Below are positions 1 to 10,089 of a stretch of 60,996 nt of DNA, piece after piece. The stretch comes from Pseudomonadota bacterium (GTDB taxonomy: Bacteria > Desulfobacterota > Desulfovibrionia > Desulfovibrionales > Desulfovibrionaceae). Where the stretch lies: assembly GCA_018817515.1 (NCBI GenBank), contig JAHIUD010000017.1, positions 1 through 60,996 on the forward strand. The letters run 5' to 3'. Made by a program: the position numbers and the translations under genes. The first letter of the stretch is position 1, and every line of letters begins with the position of its first letter. The notes under the pieces were generated by a model that saw only the letters and a program-made list of their open reading frames with translations, did not search any database and was not told where the DNA came from.

Positions 1-822
1 CGTGGCCGGAGCGACCTTGGCGGGAGCGGTCTGCGCTGCCGGGGCGGTTGGCGCAGCTGCAACAGGGGCGGGCGCAGGGGCAGGGGGGGGAGCCACAGGC
101 GCCACCGGAGCCGCCGCCTGTGCCTGGGTATGGGCCGGGGCATGGGCTGCTGCCTGTTTCTCGCGTTTGGCTGCGGCCTCAAGCTCGCGTCTGGCAAGAT
201 CTTCATTCTGCCTGCGCTTGGTCTCCTCGGCCTTGGCCTCCTGCTGGCGCTGCTTCTCGGCCAGCTTCAACTCCTTGGCCGAGGGCTTCTTCTCCGGGAC
301 GGCTGCCTTTGCTTCGACTGCTTTGGATGCAACCTCCTTGGCCTCGACCCTCGGCTTGGCTTCGGGCTTGGCTGCGGGCTTGGCTTCGGCCTTTGCCTCG
401 GTTTTGGCCTGGCTGGCTGCCCAGCGCGAGCCCACAGGGTCCGCGAAGACCTGGATCTGGAGCTGCTCCTTGCCGGATACCGGGAACTTCACGTAGCCGA
501 AGCCGCTGGTGCGCATCTGGATTTTGAAGCCGCCAGGGATGGCGCGCACGCCGCTGACGAGCTTGGAGCCGCCCACGCGCGGCGCGGCTGCGGCCTTTTC
601 GCCCGGCGCGGCCTGGATGAGCACGGTGAGCTCCTGCGGGCCAGTGCGGTGCACGGTGTATTTGGGCAGCGGGCCGGATTCGGCGGTGACGGTGAGGACG
701 TCGGAGTTGGCGCCGGGCTGAAAGCCGGTCTGGAGGGCCTGGCCATGCGCCGGGCACAGGACGACCCCGGCGGCCAGGGCCGCCACGAGCCAGAGGGGCG
801 CTTTCAGTCGTCTCCAGGTCAT
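1..822 (-). CDS. Exported AMIN-like protein with Ala/Lys/Glu/Pro-rich tail (partial, runs off left edge)
   Basis: The frame opens at an ATG at 822 and stays open for 274 codons to the window edge. The start MTWRRLKAPLWLVAALAAG reads as a signal peptide, cut near residues 25-28. Residues about 30-130 are beta-rich and resemble AMIN domains, which place envelope proteins in the periplasm. After that come K/A/E repeats, a charged stretch likely to form a coiled coil, and an Ala-Pro-rich segment containing a run of eight C (G on the plus strand). It follows the sigma-54 activator gene by 48 bp on the same strand, so the two are probably co-transcribed. The function is not identified; AMIN is a fold-level guess. 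Confidence 0.65.
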   Translation of the reverse strand, partial: MTWRRLKAPLWLVAALAAGVVLCPAHGQALQTGFQPGANSDVLTVTAESGPLPKYTVHRTGPQELTVLIQAAPGEKAAAAPRVGGSKLVSGVRAIPGGFKIQMRTSGFGYVKFPVSGKEQLQIQVFADPVGSRWAASQAKTEAKAEAKPAAKPEAKPRVEAKEVASKAVEAKAAVPEKKPSAKELKLAEKQRQQEAKAEETKRRQNEDLARRELEAAAKREKQAAAHAPAHTQAQAAAPVAPVAPPPAPAPAPVAAAPTAPAAQTAPAKVAPAT

Positions 823-870
823 GGCATGGGCCTGCTCGGTCCCCGCTTCCCAAAACCCGCTTGGCGGGCC

Positions 871-1887
<1,017 letters not shown>

Positions 1888-1958
1888 TGCTCCTCCCCGG
1901 ATAAACCTCCCAGAACGCGGGCGCACCTGTAGACGTCCGCAAGGCGTGCTTCACTCAC

Positions 1959-1982
1959 TGTCAATGAAATGACATGATGTCA
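1959..1982 (-). promoter_or_regulatory. TGACA/TGTCA half-site cluster upstream of the sigma-54 activator
   Basis: TGTCA (1959-1963), TGACA (1970-1974) and TGTCA (1978-1982) lie about 75-95 bp upstream of the activator start. The last two form a perfect palindrome, TGACATGATGTCA. On the minus strand both TGTCAA copies read TTGACA, matching a -35 box, but no good -10 box follows either. This may be an operator overlapping a promoter. Confidence 0.35.
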
Positions 1983-2044
1983 ACCGTTTTCTAGAAAAAA
2001 TATAAACAAGGCGCGAGAGCAGGGCCTGTGCGTGTTGCGTCCGT

Positions 2045-3760
2045 TTAGACCAGGAAGGAGATGTAGGAGTAGCCGGAGATTTCCAGGTGCTTCACATCCC
2101 GGGCATACTTCGAGAACAGCATCAGCCCGAGGTTGCTCAGCTGGTCGGAGTCGGCCTGGAGCAGAGATTCCGGCAAGGCGAAATTGTTGATGTCGTCCAT
2201 TTTGTGTCCGCAGACCATCTCCGTGAAGCAGCCATCCTCGGTGAGGGATATGCGAATGGTCAGGCTGTGCCCGGTGTCCACGGACGGACCGGAGACCATG
2301 TGGCTGAAGGCTTCCTCGCAACAAAGGGAGAGCTTGTGGAACATCTCGTCGGACAGTTTGAGTCTAGCGCGGCCGGAGGTCAGCAAGCGCTGCAGGCCCT
2401 CAAGCTCCGCAACGTCCGCGCGGAACACGCCGCCCACCCCCGTCTTGGGTGCGAGGTAGGCCAGGGTGCTCAGCATGAAGGCCGTGAACCCGCCCACCGC
2501 CACGCTGTTCTGGAGCAGGGGGCTCAGGCTGGCCGGAATGACGCCGGGAAAGAACGACTTGCCCCCTGCCACCAGGCCCACCACCAGGGACAGGCCCAGA
2601 ATGAGGCCGTGCTGGTTGCTGAGCTTGGTCATGGCCACAAGCCCGAAGCCAGCGTGGAACAACAGCGCGGCGATGACGATGAGAAAGCCCCCGATGACAG
2701 GGCCGGGCATGTCCAGGATGGCGCCGCTGACCTTGGGCATGAAGGCCAGAACGAGCAGGATTGCGGCGCCGATGCTGCCGATGCGCCTGGAGGCCACGCC
2801 GGTCATCTCGATGAGCGGCAGGTTGTCGCAATAGGTGGAGGGCACCGCAGTGCCCATGAGGCCAGCGGCGATCTTGCTCAGGCCGTCGCAGTACAGGCCG
2901 CTTTGCACCTTGTCGTAGTCCACCCGGCGGAAGTTGCGTGTGGAGATCTGCTGCACCAGCATGATGTTGCCGGTGGACTCGATGACGCTGGCGATGGTGC
3001 CCATGCCGAAGGCCAGGATCAAAGGCAGGTGGAGGCTGCGGATGTCCATCTCCAGACCGGACCAGGCGGAGAACTGCGGCAGGCCGAACCAGGCCCCGCG
3101 CAAGGCATGGTCGAAGGCCAGCTCCCCGGTGACGAAGGCCGTGCCATAGCCGCAGGCCATGGCGATGAGCGGGCTCCAAAGGCGCATTGCTGGCCGCCCG
3201 AAGAGCATCAGCAGCGTGAGGGTCAGCACGGTGACCAGCCCCGTGCCGACGCGGGCCGGGGACACCGTGGCACCGGGCAGGGGGCTGCCCGCCCAGAGCT
3301 CGAGCCCGATGGGCACGAGGGACATGGCGATGAGCAGGACCACCACGCCGCCCACGGCCGGGGTGATGATGTGCCGGAAAAAGCGGATGAAGAAGGTGTA
3401 CAGGAACACCAGCGGAACGGTGAGCAGGGACACGGACGCCAAAAGCGGCAGCCCGCCCATCTTCACGGCGTCTACGGAGCAGAGCACGAAGGCGCTGTAG
3501 GAGCCGCTGAACAGCAGGAAGCCGGAGCCGATGCCGAGGGTCGTCCTGCTTTGCAGAAAGGTGAACAGGGCTGAGATGATGATGGTGCTGAAGGTGATGA
3601 AGGACAGGGCCTGGGGAGCCACGCCCGCGGTTTTGCCCAGCACGTTGGGGATGAAGATGATGGCGTCGAAGATCAACAGCACATGCATGAAGGCGAGGCA
3701 AAAGGCCAGATGCAGGGGAGGCGTTTGATCCGCGTCGAATTTCAATGTGTCTCGGAGCAT
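2045..3760 (-). CDS. NCS2 uracil/xanthine permease family protein with C-terminal degenerate HATPase-like domain
   Basis: The protein has 571 aa. Residues about 15-440 carry a run of hydrophobic helices and the NCS2 layout, including a QQISTRNFRRVDYDKVQSG segment like the conserved family loop. This places it in the inner membrane as a nucleobase or related anion importer. The last 130 residues are soluble and look like an RsbW-type ATPase domain: LCCEEAFSHMVS matches the EEAxxN helix, and LGLMLFSKYARDVKHLEI matches the G-x-GL helix-strand. The usual Asn is His and the DxGxG motif is absent, so ATP binding is doubtful. Ordinary NCS2 permeases end near 430-450 residues. The substrate cannot be named. 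Confidence 0.85.
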   Translation of the reverse strand: MLRDTLKFDADQTPPLHLAFCLAFMHVLLIFDAIIFIPNVLGKTAGVAPQALSFITFSTIIISALFTFLQSRTTLGIGSGFLLFSGSYSAFVLCSVDAVKMGGLPLLASVSLLTVPLVFLYTFFIRFFRHIITPAVGGVVVLLIAMSLVPIGLELWAGSPLPGATVSPARVGTGLVTVLTLTLLMLFGRPAMRLWSPLIAMACGYGTAFVTGELAFDHALRGAWFGLPQFSAWSGLEMDIRSLHLPLILAFGMGTIASVIESTGNIMLVQQISTRNFRRVDYDKVQSGLYCDGLSKIAAGLMGTAVPSTYCDNLPLIEMTGVASRRIGSIGAAILLVLAFMPKVSGAILDMPGPVIGGFLIVIAALLFHAGFGLVAMTKLSNQHGLILGLSLVVGLVAGGKSFFPGVIPASLSPLLQNSVAVGGFTAFMLSTLAYLAPKTGVGGVFRADVAELEGLQRLLTSGRARLKLSDEMFHKLSLCCEEAFSHMVSGPSVDTGHSLTIRISLTEDGCFTEMVCGHKMDDINNFALPESLLQADSDQLSNLGLMLFSKYARDVKHLEISGYSYISFLV

Positions 3761-3853
3761 TCGATAGTCTCTTGGTGATTACGGTTTCAGGCGTAGAAAT
3801 GGGCAAGCCCCGGTCAGCGACACAGCCAGCGGGAACAGCGCATCAGGGCCTTT

Positions 3854-5269
3854 TCAGCCAGCCAGCCTGTCGGCAAGCATTCGGGCGATTTCCTTGCTTG
3901 GAATGAGCCCCGTGGCGGCGGCGGAGACGATGTTGCCCGCCACGCCAGGGCCGTCTCCGGCCACGAAGAGCCCGGCCACGGCGGTCTCCAGGTTGTTGTC
4001 GGTCTCCACCTGGGTGGCGAAGAACTTGATCTCGGGCGCGTAGAGCAGGGTCTCGTCGTTGGCCACGCCCGGCAGGACCTGGCCGAGCTTCTCCAGCCCC
4101 TCCACAAGGTTGGTCAGGATGCGCTCGGGCAGGGCCATGGCGATGTCGCCGCAGACCACGTTTTTGAGCGTGGGCTCGATCGAGCTGTTCTTGATGCGCG
4201 ACCAGGTGCTGCGCCGACCGCGCTTCAGGTCGCCGAAGCGTTGCAGGATGGGCTTGCCGTCGCCGATGAGCGAGGCCAGCCGCCCGATGTGCTCGCCGTA
4301 GGCCTGGTTGTTGGTCACCGGATCGTTCAGCACCACCTTGGACAAAAAGGCGAAGTTGGTGTTGGGGCTCTTCCTGTCCATGTAGGCGTGCCCGTTGACG
4401 CAGACGAAGTCCTGGTAGTTCTCCAGGGCCACGAAGCCGCCGTCGTTGGTGCAGAAGGTGCGCGTCTGGTCGTCGTACTTGCTGGTGCGGATGAAGAACG
4501 TGGGGTCGTAGATGGTCTCGCAGATCTCCTGCATGACCTCGCGCGGGACCTCCACGCGCACGCCCACCTCGATGCCGCGTTGCGACAGCCCGAGGCCGAG
4601 TTCGCGCGCCTGGTTGCCCACCCATTCCGCGCCCACCCGGCCCGGGGCCAGGATCACCGCGCGGGCGGTGTATTCGCCACGGCTAGTGACGACGCCCTTG
4701 AGCACGCCGTTTTCGGTCAGCACGTTTTTCACTTCTTCGGAGGTGTGGAAGGTGACCCCGCGCGACTTCACGTACTCGGTCATGTCCGAAATGAGTCCCG
4801 GGAGCTTGTCGCTGCCCAGGTGCTTCTGGCGGATGACCAACAGGTCGATGCCGCACTTGCGTGCCTGGGTGCGGATGCGCTGGGCCTCGGCCATGTCCGT
4901 GGGGTATACCGGGCCATCCATGCCGAAGCGGTTGAACATGGCCTCGGTCTCGTCGATGAGGACGCGCGCCTCGCTCTCCTCCATGAATTGGGTCAGGTCG
5001 GTCTTGCCGAGCTTGTGGATGAAGTTCAGCTTGCCATCGGAGAACAGGCCCGCCCCGCCGATGCCTGAGAGGATGTTGCAGGGCTTGCAGTGGATGCAGC
5101 CCAGGCGGCCCACCGGGCAGTCGCGCTTGGGCGCGGGCTTGCCGCGCTCGATGACCAGCACGGAAAGGCTCGTGTGCTCGCCCAGCCAGGCCGAGGCGAA
5201 GAGCCCTGCCGGGCCTGCGCCCACGATGATCACGTCGAAGTCTGTGCGCACTGGCTTGGTTGGGGTCAT
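3854..5269 (-). CDS. FAD-dependent dehydrogenase, COG2509-like
   Basis: The protein has 471 aa. A Rossmann dinucleotide-binding motif is at the N terminus (VIIVGAGPAGLFASAWL), followed by an acidic strand end (LSVLVIERG). A second FAD contact near the C terminus reads LFVAGDGPGVAGNIVSAAATG. A Cys-containing segment, GRLGCIHCKPCNILSGIGGAG, follows the first domain and is typical of this uncharacterised group. The overall architecture is that of the COG2509 family of soluble flavoproteins. The gene is monocistronic, with its own promoter on the minus strand. The substrate is unknown. Confidence 0.85.
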   Translation of the reverse strand: MTPTKPVRTDFDVIIVGAGPAGLFASAWLGEHTSLSVLVIERGKPAPKRDCPVGRLGCIHCKPCNILSGIGGAGLFSDGKLNFIHKLGKTDLTQFMEESEARVLIDETEAMFNRFGMDGPVYPTDMAEAQRIRTQARKCGIDLLVIRQKHLGSDKLPGLISDMTEYVKSRGVTFHTSEEVKNVLTENGVLKGVVTSRGEYTARAVILAPGRVGAEWVGNQARELGLGLSQRGIEVGVRVEVPREVMQEICETIYDPTFFIRTSKYDDQTRTFCTNDGGFVALENYQDFVCVNGHAYMDRKSPNTNFAFLSKVVLNDPVTNNQAYGEHIGRLASLIGDGKPILQRFGDLKRGRRSTWSRIKNSSIEPTLKNVVCGDIAMALPERILTNLVEGLEKLGQVLPGVANDETLLYAPEIKFFATQVETDNNLETAVAGLFVAGDGPGVAGNIVSAAATGLIPSKEIARMLADRLAG

Positions 5270-5330
5270 GTCCGCTCCTCGCGCTTATGGCTTGAATCGG
5301 GACCATGGGCGCTCGTTTAATCAATATAAT

Positions 5331-5360
5331 ATTCTAGCACCAGCGCCCAGGATCAGGCAA
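5331..5360 (-). promoter_or_regulatory. Sigma-70-type promoter for the FAD-dependent dehydrogenase
   Basis: On the minus strand TTGCCT (plus 5355-5360) and TAGAAT (plus 5331-5336) are separated by 18 bp, about 60 bp upstream of the gene start. The DNA around the -10 box is AT-rich, unlike its surroundings. The rest of the 358-bp gap between the two divergent genes (5270-5627) shows no other clear signal. Confidence 0.55.
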
Positions 5361-5627
5361 GTGCCGAGGCTTCGCCAGATGCCGGGGCCGGGGCGGGCTG
5401 GTGAAAAACTATCTGAGAAGGTTGTGTAACCCCCCAAATGTCAGGTGCGTCTTGGTGTGTAAGGACTCTTTCGTGTCCCTCGGGAGGGGAGACGATGGAG
5501 GACGCCATGTTAGGATAACCATGCGGCCAGGGGTCGCCTCTTCGTGGGTATTGTCACCGGCAATGTTTCAGCGGACGTGACAGCCCTCAGCGTGCCTATC
5601 GCGCCGGGGGTTTGCGAGGAGAATTCT

Positions 5628-6503
5628 ATGCAGATCAACACAAGTTACAGCGCAAGCGGCACCATGAGCTCCCTGAGCGGCGTTATGAGCTCTCAGGACC
5701 AGGATGCCATGGATGCCAAGGTTGCAGCGGATATTTTCAAGGCCAAGGATTCAGACGGCAGCGCCTCCCTGAGCGCCTCAGAGCTGGGTGTCAGCACGGA
5801 GAGCCTCTCCGAGTTCGATACCAACGGCGACGGGCAGATCAGCACAGAGGAATTGCAGGCCGGGCTCAAGGCCAGGCGCGAGAAGATGCAGGCGTCCATG
5901 GAGAACCAGATGGCCCAGGACGGCCAGATGGGCATGCTCCAGGCCAGCATGGGCCAGGGCATGGACATGTCGGCCATGGACACCAAGATGTCCAAGGGCA
6001 TCATCAGCGAGAAGGACGCCAACAAGGACGGCGTGCTTTCCGCCGACGAGCTTGGCGTCAGCGCGGACAACCTCTCCGCCGTGGACACCAACGGCGATGG
6101 CAGCGTCAGCGAGTCTGAGCTCACCGCGTCGCTCAAGGCCAACCGCGAGGAGATGATGGCCGAGAACGGCGGCTCCATGCCGCCTCCGCCTCCGGACGCC
6201 GTCAGCGGCACCGGCAGCACCACCAGCTCGACCAGCTCCACCAGCGAGGCCAGCGGCGTCAAGAGCGGCATGAGCGCAACGGAGCTGAACAAGCTCGTGG
6301 CCAGCCTCTTCGCCAGCACCACCTCGGACGACACCAGCTCGAGCAGCAGCTCCAGCACCTCGGTGAGCGATGTCGCGGCGTCGAGCATGAGCGAGTATCT
6401 GCAACGGCAGAAGGCCAGCAATTCGTACCTGAACATGGACAGGCTCATAAGCGACCTGTTCAGCACCAGCAGCGACACGCAGTCCCTGTCGCTGAGCGCC
6501 TAA
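5628..6503 (+). CDS. EF-hand calcium-binding protein with Ser/Thr-rich C-terminal half
   Basis: The protein has 291 aa. The start at 5628 is chosen because GCGAGGAGAATTCT precedes it; an upstream in-frame ATG lacks such a site. Four EF-hand loops are visible in two pairs: KDSDGSASLSASE, DTNGDGQISTEE, DANKDGVLSADE and DTNGDGSVSESE. Between the pairs lies a Met/Gln-rich linker. After residue about 180 come a PPPPP stretch and a long Ser/Thr-rich region, then a short non-repetitive end. No signal peptide or membrane segment is visible. The likely role is calcium binding or structural; the low-complexity tail leaves room for secretion by an unknown route. Confidence 0.85.
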   Translation: MQINTSYSASGTMSSLSGVMSSQDQDAMDAKVAADIFKAKDSDGSASLSASELGVSTESLSEFDTNGDGQISTEELQAGLKARREKMQASMENQMAQDGQMGMLQASMGQGMDMSAMDTKMSKGIISEKDANKDGVLSADELGVSADNLSAVDTNGDGSVSESELTASLKANREEMMAENGGSMPPPPPDAVSGTGSTTSSTSSTSEASGVKSGMSATELNKLVASLFASTTSDDTSSSSSSSTSVSDVAASSMSEYLQRQKASNSYLNMDRLISDLFSTSSDTQSLSLSA

Positions 6504-6537
6504 GGGCGTCACGGACAGGGTCTGTCCTCCCTCCCAT

Positions 6538-6569
6538 GGGGGACGGTCTGGTCAACCGTCCCCCTCTTT
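6538..6569 (+). terminator. Rho-independent terminator after the EF-hand gene
   Basis: A perfect 10-bp stem, GGGGGACGGT paired with ACCGTCCCCC, has a 7-nt loop and is followed by TCTTT. It lies 35 bp downstream of the stop codon. Confidence 0.8.
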
Positions 6570-6650
6570 GACTGAACGGCCCGCGAGGGTTAGGTTGAAT
6601 AGTCGGAGCGCAATAGGCAATGGATGGAGGCGGCACCAAGAGATGCGGGA

Positions 6651-7220
6651 ATGAACGACGCCTTGATCGTGCGCCGCGTGTTGGCGGGTGATGTGAACGC
6701 CTATGCGCTTCTGGTGGACGGGCACGGCGCGCGTCTGCTCGGCATCATCTCTCGGCATGTGCCGCCGGATAGAGCCGCCGAGGTGGCCCACGAGACCTTC
6801 ACGCGCGCTTTCGAGAAGCTCGACACCTACCGGGCCGAGAGCCCCTTTGGGCATTGGCTTGTGCGCATCGCGCTGCGGCGTTGCGCCGACTTCTGGCGCG
6901 AAAGGGCCCGCCGCCGCGAGACCGTGTTCAGCGCACTCGGCCCGGAGGCCTTGAACTGGATCGAGAGCATCCCGTCGGACGCCTCCGCAGGCGGGCTGGA
7001 TGTCCTGGCCGAACAGAACGAAGCCGGGGTCCTGCTGGATTGGGCCCTCGGGCAGTTGGCCCCGGACGACCGGCTTGCGCTGACCATGACCCACATGGAA
7101 GGGCAGGCCCTGGCCGAAGTGGCCGACCTGCTGGGCTGGAGCCTCGCCAAGGTCAAGGTCCGCTCCTTCCGGGCCCGGCGAAAGCTGCGTGACCTTCTGG
7201 GCCACCTGCTGGAGCGCTGA
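6651..7220 (+). CDS. ECF-type RNA polymerase sigma factor
   Basis: The protein has 189 aa from the ATG at 6651; starts at 6620 or 6624 are also open, and the choice rests on the usual MNDALIVRRVLAGD-like beginning of the family. Region 2 shows HVPPDRAAEVAHETFTRAFEKL and SPFGHWLVRIALRRCADFWRER. Region 4 shows LAPDDRLALTMTHMEGQALAEVADLLGWSLAKVKVRSFRARRKLR, a typical sigma-4 helix-turn-helix. It is followed by a short membrane protein and a Spy/CnrX-like protein on the same strand. That order is the one seen for envelope-stress or metal-responsive sigma/anti-sigma/sensor cassettes. Confidence 0.9.
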   Translation: MNDALIVRRVLAGDVNAYALLVDGHGARLLGIISRHVPPDRAAEVAHETFTRAFEKLDTYRAESPFGHWLVRIALRRCADFWRERARRRETVFSALGPEALNWIESIPSDASAGGLDVLAEQNEAGVLLDWALGQLAPDDRLALTMTHMEGQALAEVADLLGWSLAKVKVRSFRARRKLRDLLGHLLER

Positions 7221-7259
7221 TTTTCATGTTGAGGACACTACTTCAAGGAGGTTGCGATC

Positions 7260-7571
7260 ATGGATGATGGCAGACTCGACCAGTTGGAACAGGTGCTTTT
7301 GCTGCACGCCAGGGGCAGGAAGCCTCTTGCGCTGCCTGCGGGCTTCATTGACGGCGTCATGCGCGAGGTGCGCGCCAAGGCCGGGGCCCGCGTCGATTTT
7401 TGGAGCGTCTTCGCCTTTGCGGCGCGGCGTTTTGTTCCCGCGGGCGCGCTGGCCGCAACGGCCGCCGGAGGTTATGCCCTCATGTCCGAGCGCGTCCTGA
7501 GCCAGGCGCTGCTGACCTTGTCCCTGCACGGCAGTAACGGCGCGTACCTTGTGGCCGGGCTGCTGCCCTAG
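7260..7571 (+). CDS. Small single-pass membrane protein, candidate anti-sigma factor
   Basis: The protein has 103 aa, preceded by AAGGAGGTTGCGATC, a strong ribosome binding site. The N-terminal 50 residues are soluble and include LPAGFIDGVMREVRAKAG, a stretch common before the membrane segment in short anti-sigma factors. One or two hydrophobic segments follow (residues about 58-78 and 83-101). There is no zinc-binding HxxxCxxC motif. It begins 39 bp after the ECF sigma gene and ends 1 bp before the next start, so it belongs to the same transcription unit. The anti-sigma role is inferred from position and topology only. Confidence 0.6.
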   Translation: MDDGRLDQLEQVLLLHARGRKPLALPAGFIDGVMREVRAKAGARVDFWSVFAFAARRFVPAGALAATAAGGYALMSERVLSQALLTLSLHGSNGAYLVAGLLP

Positions 7572-7572
7572 T

Positions 7573-8085
7573 ATGGATGGCTTCATGAAGTCTTGGAAGG
7601 CCTGGCTCCTTGTGATCCTGATTTTCGCCACCGGCGCGGTCGCCGGGGCCTTTGGCATGCGCGCGTACATGTTCCGGCACCTGCCGGAAATGCTGGCGCG
7701 TCCCGCGGAGCCTTTTGAGGAGCGCATCCTGGCGCACATCAACGAGGAAGTGGGCCTGACCGAGGCCCAGCGGGCCGAGTTGCGCCCGCTCATCAAGGCG
7801 GCCCTTGAACGCGCCGGAACGGTGCACCAGTCCGTCCGCCAGGAGCTGGAGGCTAATTTTGCGCAGCTTGACGAGGCCATCGCCGCCCGGCTTAATCCTG
7901 ACCAGAAGGCCAGGTTCGCCGACATGCGCAAGCGCATGAAGGCCCTGCGCGACTCCATGCCGCCCGGTTTCCCCCCTGGCCCGCCTCCCGGCCCCCCGCC
8001 GGGTGGCATGCCCTTTGGCCCGCCTCCCGGTCCGCCACCCGGTCCGCCGCCCGGTCTGCCAGGTAGCCCGCCGCCCCCGCAATAA
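7573..8085 (+). CDS. Membrane-anchored Spy/CpxP/CnrX-like periplasmic sensor protein
   Basis: The protein has 170 aa; a start at 7585 is equally possible. An N-terminal hydrophobic anchor ([19 protein letters not shown]) is followed by an all-helical domain. [20 protein letters not shown] matches the LTxxQ motif of Spy/CpxP proteins, and a second related helix reads [19 protein letters not shown]. The C terminus is a Pro/Gly-rich repeat (PPGPPPGP units). The family comprises periplasmic chaperones and metal sensors that act on stress-responsive sigma factors or kinases. As the third gene after an ECF sigma factor it is the probable signal-sensing partner. No obvious metal-binding His/Met/Cys cluster is present. 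Confidence 0.75.
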   Translation: MDGFMKSWKAWLLVILIFATGAVAGAFGMRAYMFRHLPEMLARPAEPFEERILAHINEEVGLTEAQRAELRPLIKAALERAGTVHQSVRQELEANFAQLDEAIAARLNPDQKARFADMRKRMKALRDSMPPGFPPGPPPGPPPGGMPFGPPPGPPPGPPPGLPGSPPPPQ

Positions 8086-8233
8086 CCCGCCAGCAGCGAG
8101 TCCTGCCTGCGCCTGCGCGCCTGTCTTCTGTTTGACCGCGCAGGCGCTTTGGCATATTAATCACGATTGCGGCTGGCAATCGCCTTGCCGCTCCACATTT
8201 CGCAACACCACTCAACGTGAAGGACACACGCGC

Positions 8234-9964
8234 ATGAGCACCTCCGAGAAATCCTCGGCCCCGGCCACCACGGTCTCCGAGGCCGAGACCTGCCAGTCGG
8301 CCCCTGTGAACTTCATCCGCGCCCGCGTGGCCGAGGACATCGCAAACGGCAAGAACGCCGGCCGCGTCATGACCCGCTTCCCACCGGAGCCAAACGGCTA
8401 CCTGCATCTCGGGCACGCCAAGAGCATCTGCCTGAACTTCGGCCTGTCCAAGGAATTCGGCGGGGTCACGAACCTGCGCTTCGACGACACCAACCCGGCC
8501 AAGGAAGAGACGGAATACGTCGAGAGCATCATGCGCGACGTGAAGTGGCTGGGCTTTGATTGGGAAGAGCGCCTGTACTACGCCTCGGATTATTTTGAGA
8601 GGCTTTACGCCTATGCCGAGCAGCTCATCGAGAAGGGCAAGGCCTACGTGGACGACCAGTCGGCCGAGGAGATCCGCGCCAATCGCGGCACCCTGAAGAA
8701 CCCCGGCATGAACAGCCCCTTCCGCGACCGCAGCGTGGCCGAAAACCTGGACCTGTTCCGGCGCATGCGCGCTGGCGAGTTCCCGGACGGAGCGCGGGTG
8801 CTGCGCGCCAAGATCGACATGGCCTCGCCAAACGTCGTCATGCGCGACCCGGCGCTGTACCGCATCAAGCATGTGCACCACCACCGCACCGGCGACGCCT
8901 GGTGCATCTACCCCATGTACGATTTCGCGCACTGCCTGTCGGACTCCATCGAGGGCGTCACGCATTCCATCTGCACCCTGGAGTTTGAGAACAACAGGCC
9001 GCTGTACGACTGGATCCTGGACGAGCTCGGCGTGCTCCACCCGCAGCAGATCGAGTTCGCGCGCCTGAACATCACCAATACCGTGCTCAGCAAGCGCAAG
9101 CTCATCCAGCTCGTCACCGAGGGCATCACCTCCGGCTGGGACGACCCGCGCATGCCCACGCTCTCTGGCATCCGCCGCCGTGGCTACACGCCCGAGGCCC
9201 TGCGCGACTTCTGCGAAAGGATCGGCGTGGCCAGGTGCGACAACATGGTCGAGTTCGCGCTTCTGGAACATTGCGTGCGCGAGGACCTGAACGCCCGCGC
9301 CCCGCGCGCCATGGCCGTGCTGAACCCGCTCAAGGTGGTCATCGAGAACTACCCGGAAGACCAGGTGGACGAGTTCGACTTTCCCTGGCACCCCGAGACC
9401 GACATGGGCAAGCGGAAAGTGCCCTTCTCCAAGGTTCTGTACATCGAGCAGGACGACTTCCGCGAAGAGCCGCCCAAGGGCTACCACCGGCTGTATCCCG
9501 GCAACGAGGTGCGCCTGCGCTACGCCTACTACATCACTTGCAAGGACGTGGTGAAGGACGCCGCTGGCAATGTGGTGGAGCTGCGCTGCACCTATGATCC
9601 CGAGAGCAAGGGCGGCGGCACGCCGGACGGCCGCAAGGTCAAGGGCACCCTGCACTGGGTCAGCGCGGCCCACGCCCTGGACGCCGAGGTGCGCCTGTAC
9701 GACCTGCTCTTCACCAAGCCGAACCCCGGCGCGGAGGAGGACTTCACCGCCTGCATCAACCCGGAGTCCTTGAAGGTCGTGCGCGGCAAGCTGGAGCCCG
9801 CCCTGGCCGAGGTCGCACCCGGCTGGCACTGCCAGTTCGAGCGCCTGGGCTATTTCTGCGCCGACGAGAAAGACACGCTGCCCGGGGCGCCGGTGTTCAA
9901 CCGCACGGCCACCCTGCGCGACACCTGGGGCAAGATCGAGAAGAAGCAGGGCGGCGGCCGCTAA
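8234..9964 (+). CDS. glnS: Glutaminyl-tRNA synthetase
   Basis: The protein has 576 aa and charges tRNA-Gln with glutamine in the cytoplasm. The start at 8234 follows GAAGGACACACGCGC. The class I signature HIGH appears as [15 protein letters not shown] and the KMSKS equivalent as [25 protein letters not shown] and the C-terminal anticodon-binding beta-barrel region (from about residue 365) match bacterial GlnRS. The length agrees with the family. A terminator follows directly. Confidence 0.97.
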   Translation: MSTSEKSSAPATTVSEAETCQSAPVNFIRARVAEDIANGKNAGRVMTRFPPEPNGYLHLGHAKSICLNFGLSKEFGGVTNLRFDDTNPAKEETEYVESIMRDVKWLGFDWEERLYYASDYFERLYAYAEQLIEKGKAYVDDQSAEEIRANRGTLKNPGMNSPFRDRSVAENLDLFRRMRAGEFPDGARVLRAKIDMASPNVVMRDPALYRIKHVHHHRTGDAWCIYPMYDFAHCLSDSIEGVTHSICTLEFENNRPLYDWILDELGVLHPQQIEFARLNITNTVLSKRKLIQLVTEGITSGWDDPRMPTLSGIRRRGYTPEALRDFCERIGVARCDNMVEFALLEHCVREDLNARAPRAMAVLNPLKVVIENYPEDQVDEFDFPWHPETDMGKRKVPFSKVLYIEQDDFREEPPKGYHRLYPGNEVRLRYAYYITCKDVVKDAAGNVVELRCTYDPESKGGGTPDGRKVKGTLHWVSAAHALDAEVRLYDLLFTKPNPGAEEDFTACINPESLKVVRGKLEPALAEVAPGWHCQFERLGYFCADEKDTLPGAPVFNRTATLRDTWGKIEKKQGGGR

Positions 9965-9988
9965 CCCACTGGCTTTCAAGGCATGATG

Positions 9989-10020
9989 ACCGCGTTCGGG
10001 CAGCCGGGCGCGGTTTTTTT
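9989..10020 (+). terminator. Rho-independent terminator of glnS
   Basis: ACCGCG pairs with CGCGGT around a GC-rich loop and is followed by seven T. It begins 25 bp after the glnS stop codon. Confidence 0.8.
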
Positions 10021-10066
10021 GCGTCCGCTTGTCCGTCCCGTTGACAGGATACAAGAATCCGGTTAG

Positions 10067-10078
10067 TTGTACATGCAA
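10067..10078 (+). promoter_or_regulatory. Operator-like motif upstream of the marR-family gene
   Basis: TTGTACATGCAA is an imperfect palindrome (TTGnA..TnCAA) ending 11 bp before the MarR-family start. Its near-identical twin precedes the flavin reductase gene. A TTGACA at 10041-10046 may be the -35 box of the promoter it overlaps. Confidence 0.5.
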
Positions 10079-10089
10079 GCGAGGGCGAC

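Noticed and set aside
83-90. Run of eight G inside the partial AMIN-like gene as a phase-variable tract
   Set aside because: The run falls in an Ala/Pro-coding stretch rich in C and G, where such a run can arise by codon choice; eight is short and no second allele is available.
5361-5627. Possible riboswitch in the leader of the EF-hand gene
   Set aside because: No match to known consensus structures (c-di-GMP, cobalamin, glycine and others) could be seen by eye.
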